From Paralithodes platypus (taxonomy: Eukaryota; Arthropoda; Malacostraca; Decapoda; Lithodidae), in NCBI GenBank assembly GCA_032716605.1, contig CM064512.1, positions 31,673,827-31,737,826 of the forward strand: a stretch of 64,000 nt of DNA. The letters run 5' to 3'. Below are positions 55,779-64,000 of the stretch, in pieces. A program made the position numbers and the translations under genes. Numbering within the stretch: position 1 is the first letter of the stretch; the number at the start of each line of letters is the position of its first letter. Under the pieces are notes generated by a model that saw only the letters and a list, made by a program, of their open reading frames with translations, had not been told where the DNA came from and did no database searches.

Positions 55779-57394
55779 TCATCTTCCAGTAAGTCATTCA
55801 GCGTGAATTTTGTCTTTAATGCTGATATGAAACCTCATGTACTAGTTGATTCTTTTGGAGAAATTGGAGGGAAGAGAGCTGAAGTTTCCTTTGATTCTAT
55901 TTGCAATACAGTTATTGTTCATCCCCGATTTGTCTCTGGTAAAATTCCAAGTGGACCTTTGTATACAGTGTATGATTTCTTGGGTATAGCTCATAAGTTT
56001 CCAGGAGTTCAGGTAAAGATTAAGAGTACGTTTTCTAGTGGAAAGGTCTTTGCTCTAGTTGCTCCAGTGAGGTTCACGGATGCACTTCTTGGCACTATCC
56101 CAGGTGTTGAAGCTCCTGCATATACTTCCAAGGCACGTGATGGGGACAGTAAGGAACCTGTTGTTGTTTCAGCGGTTACTAGATCTATGGCTCAGGCTGA
56201 GAACGTACACAGTAATCCAAAACCTTTAACTACAGATATGGAGACATTCGCTGATGCTGATTCCTTTAGGAAAGCCCAAAAACACTGTAAGACATTGACC
56301 CCCTATTGGAATATGGTAAATGAGAATAAGGAGACTGCATTCAGAGGACGAAATGTGAAGTACGAGATCATTAACAAATTGCTTTACAGAGTGTATGTGG
56401 ACAGCAAAAACAAGGATGAGGTCGGGAGCAAGCAGCTTCTTGTACCAAAGAAATTTAGGTCTAAGGTGTTGGATGTGGCTCATGAAGGGCTACTAGCCGG
56501 ACATTTCTCCCATCGCAAGACAGCTGGAAAGGTGTACCGGAGGTTTTTCTGGCCGGGAGTGGGGAAGGACATAGAGAACTTCTGCCGGTCCTGCGAGGTA
56601 TGCCAGAAGGTAACTTATAGAGGTAGAGTAAAGCCCGTACCCTTAGCTAAGATGCCCATTGTCTCTGAACCCTTCTCTAGAGTAGCTATTGACATTATTG
56701 GATCAATCACCCCTAGGTCTAAGGGAGGTCATAAGTTTGTGCTCACCCTGATTGACTGTGTCACACATTTTCCTGAGGCCGTACCTTTGAAGAAAATGGA
56801 TACCATTTCTGTTGCTGAAAGCCTGATAGAAGTGTTCTCTAGGGTAGGTATCCCCAAAGAAATCCTGTCAGACAATGTTAGTCAGTTCAGGTCAGATTTG
56901 ATGTCCGAGATAAATAAGTTATTGAGTATCAAGGCAGTTCATTCTAGTCCATATCATAGTCATAGTAATGGATGTGTTGAAAGATTGAACGGTACACTGA
57001 AGTCAATGCTTAAGAAGACCTGTGCTGATCACCCTGAGGAGTGGGATCGCTACATTCCTGCAGTGTTATTTGCATACAGGGAGATTTCAAATGATTCTCT
57101 CAAGTTTTCACCCTTCGAGTTGTTGTATGGTAGAAATGTGCGGGGCCCTTTGACTATTTTGCATGAGATCTGGTAGAATGAGGAACTAGAAAATGACTTG
57201 AGATTGTCTTATAATCATGTCCTAGAACTCAGAAATAGGTTGGAGAGGTCAGCCGAGTTAGCAGCCGCCCATGCCGAAGTCAGCAGTGGGCGCTATAAGG
57301 AGTACTTCGACAAGAAGGCGAAACCCAGGAAGTTATCCATAGGTGATGAGGTGTTATTGTTGTTACCAACTAATAATAATAAGCTGCTGATGCA
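55779..57394 (+). pseudogene. G2 protease remnant and integrase
   Basis: The frame after the gag stop shows FDSICNTVIVHPRF, where a retropepsin would have DTG, so the protease lacks its Gly. Integrase is well kept. Counting from the ATG at 55,803, the zinc-binding domain has His227, His234, Cys264 and Cys267. Core residues are Asp297 (VAIDIIG), Asp357 (ILSDNVSQF) and Glu393 (NGCVERLNG). A TAG at 57,174-57,176 interrupts the C-terminal part, which runs on in frame (KPRKLSIGDEVLLLLP) to the LINE insertion at 57,394. Integrase joins the cDNA to target DNA. Confidence 0.88.
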
Positions 57395-59452
57395 GCTTAT
57401 CTTGGTTTACTCACGCCTGTTCTACTGCTGTCCGCAATAAGGAGGAAGCATTCAAACGGTACCGACGCCTTAAAACTCAAGACTCTCATTCTTCATATGT
57501 TTCTGCCCGGAATCAAGCCAAATCTGTTCTTCGACTTGCCAAACACTCTTTCATCAATAATAAATGCACTGAACTATCCAACTCTAGCTCTTCCCAAGCT
57601 TTCTGGCATCTAGCCAAAAACCTCTCCAACAATTTCTCTTCCTCGTCTTTCCCTCCCCTTTCCCACTCTGATGGCACAACCATCACTTCTTCCTCTGACA
57701 AAGCTAAACTCTTCGCTCAAACTTTTGCTAGAAACTCCACCTTGGATGATTCCGGTGCTATTCCTCCCTCTCCGCCCTCCTCTCTCTTACTTATGCCTAA
57801 TATCCTAATCTCTTCTAAAGATGTACTTTCTACCCTCTCTGGGCTTAACTCTAATAAGGCGTACGGTCCGGACGGTGTTCCTCCTGTTGTTCTCAAAAAC
57901 TGTGCTTCCGTGCTGACTCCCTGCCTAGGCAAACTCTTTCGTCTCTGTCTATCCTCCAACGTCTTCCCTTCATGCTGGAAGTTTGCTCACATTCAACCTG
58001 TCCCAAAGAAGGGTGACCGCTCTCAACCCTCCAACTATCGTCCAATTGCTCTTATCTCTTGTCTTTCTAAAGTTTTTGAAACTATTCTTGCTTCCAAATT
58101 TCTTAAGCATTTCTCTTCTCATAATCTGCTCTCAGATCGCCAGTATGGCTTCCTTTAGGGTCGCTCTACTGGTGATCTTCTTTCATATCTTACTAACTCT
58201 TGGTCATCCTCCTTCCGGGACTTCGGTGAGACTTTTTCTATTGCACTAGACATATCGAAAGCCTTCGATAGAGTCTGGCATATAATTTCTAAACTACCCT
58301 CCTTCGGTTTCTATCCCTCCATCTGTGCCTTTGTCTCTAATTTCCTTTCCGGCCGTTCCATAGCCGCGGTTGTGGACGGCCATTGTTCACTTCCTCACCC
58401 TATAAACTCCGGTGTTCCTCAGGGCTCTGTCCTATCTCCTATTCTCTTTCTAATTTTTATAAATGATCTCCTTAACTGTACCTTAATTCCCATCCATTCA
58501 TACGCAGACGACTCAACCTTACACTACTCCATTAGTTTTTCAGAACGCCCCAGCCAGCAATCCCTCAACGACAAACGTAATGAAGCCATAGAACTCTTAA
58601 ATTCTGATCTAAATACTATTTCCAATTGGGGCAGAGAAAACCTTGTTAACTTTAATGCTTCCAAAACCCAATTTCTCCATCTATCTACCCGTCAGGATCT
58701 CCCAGCGGACTATCCCTTATTCTTCAACAATACAAAAATCAACCCTTCATCTTCTCTCAATATTCTTGGTGTCTCTTTTTCTTCTGCTCTCATTTGGAAG
58801 GACCATATTACCAGTCTTGCTAAGGCAGCCTCCCAGAAGCTGGGTGTGCTCAACCGCCTTAGGGGGTTCTTTTCCCCTGCACAGCTTCTTGCTCTGTACA
58901 GGGGCATAGTGCGCCCTTGTATTGAGTATTGTTCACATGTGTGGGGAGGTTCCTCTCACACCGCTCTCCTAGACAAAGTTGAAAGGAAGGCCTTTCGTAT
59001 CATTAACTCCCGTCCACTCACCAACTCTCTGCAATCTCTCTCTCTCCGCCGCAATGTTGCATCTCTCTCGCTATTCTATCGCTACTATAATAATCAGTGT
59101 TCCTCAGAGCTATCCCAGTGCATACCACCTCCTTTACGTAGGGCACGTGGTACCCGTCTTGCAACTCAATCCCACCCCTACTCTGTGCAACTCTCCAACC
59201 CAAGAGTGAAACGTTACTCTCAAACTTTCTTCTACTCAACAGCTGAGCTCTGGAACTCTCTCCCAGAATCAGTCTTTCCCTCTTCCTATGACTTAAATTG
59301 CTTCAAACTCAGTGTGTCCAGGCATTTTGGCTCGAACGTCCCTTGATTTTGGCCCTGTCACTCTTTCAACTATGGGGGAGGCACTCGCTATAGGCAGTTA
59401 TGCCTTTTGCCTCCCTCAATCACATAGAAAAAAAAAAAAAAAAAAAAAAAAA
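57395..59452 (+). mobile_element. LINE J2, Jockey-like, 5'-truncated, inserted in G2
   Basis: It starts in the region between endonuclease and RT. It keeps one frame with a single TAG at about 58,156, reaching its natural stop at 59,346 and a 25-A tail at 59,428-59,452. RT landmarks are NSNKAYGPDGVPPVVLKN, NYRPIALISCLSKVFE, ALDISKAFDRVWH, GVPQGSVLSPILFLIF and SYADDSTLHY. The C-terminal part has AELWNSLPESVFPSSYDLNC. Little decay means it is younger than the fragment at 45.9 kb. The G2 reading frame resumes right after the tail. No target duplication of useful length is visible. Confidence 0.92.
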
Positions 59453-60494
59453 GTGGAAGGGTCCATATAAGGTAACTGAGGTTAGGAATAAAGTAGACTA
59501 TGTAATCAATGTTAGAGGAAAGTCAAAGTTGTATCACATCAATATGTTAAACAAATATTATCGGAGGAGTGAAGATGAAACTGACCAGGCTGTAGTATCA
59601 CAGGCTACCGCAGCCCATCCTGGGTTCTTCTGCAATGCTGTTTCGGTAGGTGTTGTACAGACAGAGGAGACATGCATCGAAGGGGATATCCAGTGCTTTG
59701 ATCCTATGCAGACATCTGAACTAAATGTTAACCCGGCACTTTCAGATTTGCAGAAGGAGGACCTGAGGAAGCTAGCTGAGGAGTTCCCCGATGTAATATC
59801 TAGTTTGCCTGGTAAAACTGATAATGTAGTACATAGTATTAGACTAAGTTCCCAAACCCCAGTTCATAAGAAACCTTACCCTGTGCCTTACCATTTGAAG
59901 ACCGTGTTCAATGAAGAGGTAGACAACATGATTAAGCTTGGTGTCATAGAACCCTCAGATTCACCTTACTGTTCCCCTGTTGTATTGGTGAAGAAGGATG
60001 ACTCTTATAGATTGTGTATTGATTACAGGGCTCTCAATGATACAACAGTATTTGATGCAGAACCCATGCCAACCCGTGAGGAGAATCTGGATAAGTTTGT
60101 TGATGCTAAATTCCTCTTAGAGCTGGATTTGTGTAAGGGTTATTGGCAAATCCCTATGGACCCAGAATCTAAAGTGTATAGAGCTTTTGCTACTGACCAT
60201 GGGTTGATGCAGTTTACACGCATGCCTTTAGGATTGAGAACTGCCTGTGCTACCTTTGTCAGATTGATGAGAAAGGTAACCAAAGATCTCCCTAACTCTA
60301 GTTGCTATTTTGATAATTTAGTGATCTATAGTAAGGATTGGAACTCTCATTTGAAACATCTCAGTGATGCCCTTCTCAGGTTACGCAAACATAATCTCAC
60401 GGTAGGTCCGAAGAAGTGTTTCCTGGGTTACAGTGAGATAAAGTTCCTTGGTTATACTTTGGGAACTAATGAGTTAAAACCTTTTGGAGGATAG
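59453..60494 (+). pseudogene. G2 GPY/F region and reverse transcriptase
   Basis: The frame resumes with WKGPYKVTEVRNKVDYVI and LYHINMLNKYYRR, the end of integrase. A linker leads to RT with KPYPVPYHLKTVFNEEVDNM, YRLCIDYRALNDTTVFDAEP, the motif A region ELDLCKGYWQIPM, FTRMPLGLRTACATFVRL and the catalytic YFDNLVIYS, with Asn in place of the second Asp. It ends KFLGYTLGTNELKP at a frameshift near 60,485. The placement of RT after integrase is direct evidence for the Gmr1-like order. Confidence 0.9.
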
Positions 60495-61105
60495 AGTTCA
60501 AGCTATTCAGGAATTGTCTCTCCCACATACTAAATCTCAACTTAGGTCTTTCATGGGGACGATGAACTCCTACAGGCAATTCATCCCTGGTTTTGCAGAA
60601 CGCAGCACCTTTGACAGATTTGCTGAGGAAAGGGTACCCTAACCAAATCAGATGGACTGAGGGTTTGCAGCGGAACTTCCAGGCTTTGCGAGGGACGCTC
60701 ACAGCTTCTCCCTTTCTCCGGTTGCCTGACATGACTAAACCATTTTCTCTTCGTACGGATGCAAGTATGGTGGGTTTAGGTGCAGTCCTGCTCCAGGAGA
60801 CTGATGGTATCCTTTTACCTGCGAGTTATGCTAGTAGAAAACTTTTGGACCGTGAGAAAAACTACTCTATTATTGAACGTGAGGGTCTTGCAGTCGTGTG
60901 GGGGATTCAGCACTTCCGTAGGTATTTGTTTGGTACAAAGTTTATTCTCCAAACTGATCATCACCCATTGACGTACATCAGGAACATGCAGAATGACAAT
61001 AGCCACTTGATGAGGTGGGCGTTGATGCTCCAATCCTACAACTTCAGGATAGAATATCTACGAGGTAAGGATAATGTCATTGCTGATCTCCTGAGCAGGC
61101 CATAG
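60495..61105 (+). pseudogene. G2 RT connection and RNase H
   Basis: After a frameshift near 60,485 the connection reads QLRSFMGTMNSYRQFIPGFA. A second shift near 60,590 gives the frame with APLTDLLRKGYP. RNase H follows with intact acidic residues: RTDASMVGLGAVLL, NYSIIEREGLAVVWG, LQTDHHPLTYI and KDNVIADLLSRP. It ends at TAG 61,105, 66 bp before the 3' LTR, leaving no room for an integrase or env downstream. Confidence 0.9.
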
Positions 61106-61171
61106 GTGGTTTCTGGAGAATTCTTTTTCCTGTTTCTTGCTATGTTTTGGAAACATAGTTGGTGAGGGGGA

Positions 61172-62590
61172 TGTCAGGGAAAAAAATTACTATTTTGTTA
61201 TATTTTTCGTTCACCTCAGTAAACTTATAATTATTACGTGTGAGGCTGAGTGAGCTGGTGCTTCGGGAATGTGAGCGGGTCGAGAGAGGGTGAGGTAGTG
61301 ATAGTGCCTGGTTGACTGTACCTAGTCAAGATAGGCGGAATGAATGAATGAAGCTTTGTTTTTCGGTTCCGTAGTTAAAGTTTCAGGCCTGCCTCTCCAC
61401 CAAGTTGCATTTGTCCCCCAGCAGCACAGCAGGCAGCACCTCAGTACCCCAGTGGTGAGTTTAAGTTTATTGTTTAAGTTTATTATTGGTTTGCTGTTCG
61501 GTTAAGTATTATACTATCTGTTCCTTATTGATAGTAAATATTGATTTAGTCCATTTATACCGTACAGTAAGGTAAATTAGTCTTATCATTGGTTTGATGT
61601 ACAGTAATTATATATTCTATTTCTTAGTGATAATATTGATTTAGAGCATTTGTACTGTACCTCAGGTTAAACTTGTTAATTTGCGTTAGTACCATTACCA
61701 GTGTATTGTTGTACTATACAGTGGAGTGACTGAGTGAATTGTTTTGTTTCATGGTACTGTACAGACGTGGGAATTACTATCTTGTCATTGGCTAGAGCAT
61801 TGTATTGATGTACTGTACAGTCATAATCATTAGTACCTATTTTTGTTTTAGGCATTAAGTGTGGGGATTCTGTGTAACAAGTGCGTTTATAGTACTAGGT
61901 TGGCGATGTGGATGCTGGGTTTTGGGTCCGGGACTGGTGACTGTGACTGCGGCCAGTGATCTTCCTGTGATGGCCCCTGATCCTCTGTGGTGGCCAGTGA
62001 TGGACAGTGACTGTGGCCAGTGATCTTCCTGTGATGGTCCCTGGTCCTCTGTGGTGGCCAGTGATGGACTGTGACTGTGGCCAGTGATCTTCCTGTGGTG
62101 GCCCCTGGTCTTCTGTGGTGGCTGGTGATCTTCCCAAGGTGGCCCGTGGTCCTCTGTGGTGGCCAGTGGTGATACCGTCGTGTAGTTCCCTGCGTGTCCT
62201 GACCGACCACTCTATCTTGGCAGACCCATACAGACTTTTATTAATCCCATGGTCCCGTGAAGAAATGTGGTGATACAAGGACCAGTAGAGTTATTAGACT
62301 ATTGGTGTGGAGTTGTGCTAAGCGCCCATTTATATTAATTAGTGTTACCTTGGATAGGTGTTTAATAAGCTGTTTTGATTGGGCTACGTATCAGAATCCT
62401 AACCTATGCAGTCATCATCTTTGTTCCTTTTTAAATATATGTAAATATAATAGCATTCTTATGTCTGAGTTTATATGTTGTCCTATTGGTTGGAAAGGGT
62501 ATCTTGGAGATTCAAATTATATAAATAAGGATAGCTTCACAGCCGCACTAGAACCTACTTTAAATTAGTAGCGGTGCTAGTTCCTTGACA
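61172..62590 (+). repeat. G2 3' LTR and polypurine tract
   Basis: It is preceded by the purine tract GGTGAGGGGGA. It starts TGTCAGGGAA and ends TTCCTTGACA, with one change from the 5' copy. The internal ~60-bp repeats are present at 61,945-62,170. Confidence 0.93.
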
Positions 62591-62595
62591 AAGTA

Positions 62596-63688
62596 TAACT
62601 GCGCATGCGTCATTCTCGGAACTGGCGGGTTCATCGCCACAAACTTCAGAATCGCTTTCGCTACAACCTCAAGAACATCTCCTGCTAACTGCTCCAATAC
62701 AACCACCTGTTTCCTGCTAAGTCATCCTAATTCTTATTTCTTACTGGCCACTATATCTTCCATCTATTCCTACCACTATCATTGAGCTATCTATCCCTAT
62801 CAACCAATAACAGTAAGTTAACTCTTGTGAGTTTATAGGTAAATTCCGCTTTGTTTACTATCGAATTCTCACAATATGGTCCTTCGATACCTCTGACTTT
62901 TGCCTTATGCTATCTTTTCTTCTTTGTCTTTTCTTTCTTCTGCTTTCATATTGTCTACTATTTCCTAGCTGTTCCTTCTTTCTATTCCCTAGTTCCGCTT
63001 CCCTGGTGTCCCCTGTAGGTTTGTGGGCTGGTGTTTGTTGTCTGTGGCCTAATTTCCGCTGGGTCCCGCATATTTTACCCGGCCATATGGGCCGCCGCCA
63101 GCCGATGTGCCACCCATATTTCCTGGTGGTAACTTTGCCCAAGGGGGTGCTAGGGTGGACACTTTCAAGTCCTCTGCGGCCTGGGAGAGCCACGTCATCA
63201 ATAATTAGGTGGTAGGCTATAGGCTAGGTAGGCCTATATAATTGCAACACTTAAATTAATGTAAAGTAGTATTATAAGAGTTAAATTGAATTTATTTGGT
63301 CTTAATTAATTGGGGTAATTACCACAAACATTTTGGGCTAGCCTAGTTTATTATAGGTTTACAATTTAAATTGGCTTGTTATACACCCTTTTGGTCTCCC
63401 TTCCTTAGTGTGCTCTAACAACATTTTGCCGCATATTATGTAAGGTTTACCTTTTAAATTTAAGTGTAGAGATATTTATGCGTTCGTTTACTTTTATTAT
63501 TGCGTTCCGCCGCGTCATATTTCCTGCTTATTGCCCTACCCCGGCATCCTACGTTTAATTAATTTACGTTTAAGTCGGGGTTCCCTATATCTTGCCTTTA
63601 TTGGCGTCAGCTAACTTTCTGAGTGCACTTTACGTCCATATAGGTAAGATATAGTATTATTCTATTCTATTTCCTGTGTATTGCCATC
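62596..63688 (+). other. Probable 5' leader of BEL/Pao P4
   Basis: About 1.1 kb between the G2 target site and the P4 gag start. No SGNH motif is visible in it. A GTAAGT donor-like site lies near 62,811. The LTR boundary was not found, and G2 may have inserted into it. Frames on either strand here show no motif. Confidence 0.4.
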
Positions 63689-64000
63689 ATGTCGTTGACA
63701 CTGTCCCAGTACAAGCGACGCAAGGGGGGTATCAAGAGTGGTTTGACTAGGATCACCAAAGATATTGCTACATTTTTAGTTAATGCAGATAATGATGCGA
63801 TTGAGGCTAAATTGGCTTCAGTATTAAGACAGCTCGAAGATTTAAATTTATGTCGCCGTGAAATGGAAACGCTCTATGAAGATGACGCCGAGTATTTCGC
63901 GGACAAAGAAACCGACGTGGATTATATAGAGTGTCTTGATAAAGTTATCATCCTCCTCAAAGGTAAGCTAAAACACAAGGAGCCAAATCGTGCTGCAGTT
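63689..64000 (+). CDS. BEL/Pao P4 gag, N-terminal part, cut by window end
   Basis: The ATG at 63,689 opens 104 codons with no stop before the window ends. The start has KRRKGGIKSGLTRITKDIATFL, matching the pattern of the P2 gag start (KGGMK...L..FLLSA). Then comes a helical acidic region with RQLEDLNLCRREMETLYEDD. This is the N-terminus of a Pao-type gag. Protein similarity to P2 and P3 is low, so P4 is another family. Confidence 0.75.
   Translation, partial: MSLTLSQYKRRKGGIKSGLTRITKDIATFLVNADNDAIEAKLASVLRQLEDLNLCRREMETLYEDDAEYFADKETDVDYIECLDKVIILLKGKLKHKEPNRAAV

Larger units (their letters stand above)
53229..62595 (+). mobile_element. Ty3/gypsy element G2, Gmr1-like order, full length
   Basis: Two LTRs (53,234-54,669 and 61,172-62,590) are flanked by the 5-bp duplication AAGTA at 53,229-53,233 and 62,591-62,595. 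Between them are gag, protease remnant, integrase, RT and RNase H, in that order. A 2.06-kb LINE is inserted between integrase and RT. Integrase before RT is the order of Gmr1-like elements, unlike most Ty3/gypsy. In-frame stops end gag and the integrase segment, and two frameshifts lie near 60,490 and 60,590. Confidence 0.93.

Noticed and set aside
1..64000. Host protein-coding genes, rRNA genes, prokaryotic operons
   Set aside because: No conserved host gene, rRNA or operon-like arrangement was recognised. The only gene-like candidate outside clear transposons is the exon-like ORF at 14,746-14,985.

Overview
This window looks like intergenic DNA from a large, repeat-rich arthropod genome, most likely a decapod crustacean. 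The taxon is inferred from several things: four BEL/Pao copies, Ty3/gypsy elements, LINE and Penelope retroelements, long (TA)n microsatellites, TTAA-flanked miniature elements, and an internal block of the arthropod telomere repeat (TTAGG/CCTAA). I found no complete host gene. Almost every coding stretch belongs to a transposable element, and most are broken by stops or frameshifts.

Layout. 1-6237 (minus) is a BEL/Pao element, P1, cut by the left edge. It carries a separate SGNH-hydrolase ORF upstream of gag. 7.1-7.9 kb is a LINE reverse transcriptase remnant. 8.5-9.0 kb is a TTAA-flanked miniature element, called MITE-B here. 10.3-13.4 kb (minus) is a decayed Jockey-like LINE. 13.7-15.4 kb is bounded by 40-bp inverted repeats. 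It holds a ~300-bp tandem repeat and a 79-codon first-exon-like ORF with CCAAT boxes. 17.8-19.3 kb holds two minisatellite arrays.

21.6-25.7 kb (plus) is BEL/Pao P2, with LTR, SGNH ORF, gag and protease, then an internal deletion into integrase. It is fused to G1 at 25.74-32.04 kb (minus), a Ty3/gypsy element whose pol order is protease, integrase, RNase H, with no RT. 32.3-40.4 kb (minus) is BEL/Pao P3. It is complete with both LTRs and a 5-bp target duplication, but has no SGNH ORF. One of its LTRs carries MITE-B and the other a foldback element with a telomere-repeat core.

41.6-42.0 kb is a LINE ORF1 remnant. 42.1-43.0 kb holds two adjoining TTAA elements. 43.46-45.59 kb (minus) is a Penelope-like element with RT, GIY-YIG endonuclease and inverted terminal repeats. 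45.9-46.9 kb is a LINE fragment. 47.4 kb has a tRNA-like sequence. 48-51.8 kb is a mosaic of TTAA elements, an inverted LINE fragment, a hAT-like element with an 8-bp duplication and a LINE tail.

53.2-62.6 kb (plus) is G2, a long Ty3/gypsy element with two 1.4-kb LTRs and a 5-bp duplication. Its domain order is gag, protease, integrase, RT, RNase H. A young 5'-truncated LINE is inserted between integrase and RT. A fourth BEL/Pao gag (P4) starts at 63,689 and leaves the window.

The two most notable points are the SGNH-hydrolase ORF in two separate BEL/Pao copies and the integrase-before-RT gypsy elements (Gmr1-like order) in what appears to be an arthropod. All identifications are by eye from motifs; no database search was possible.
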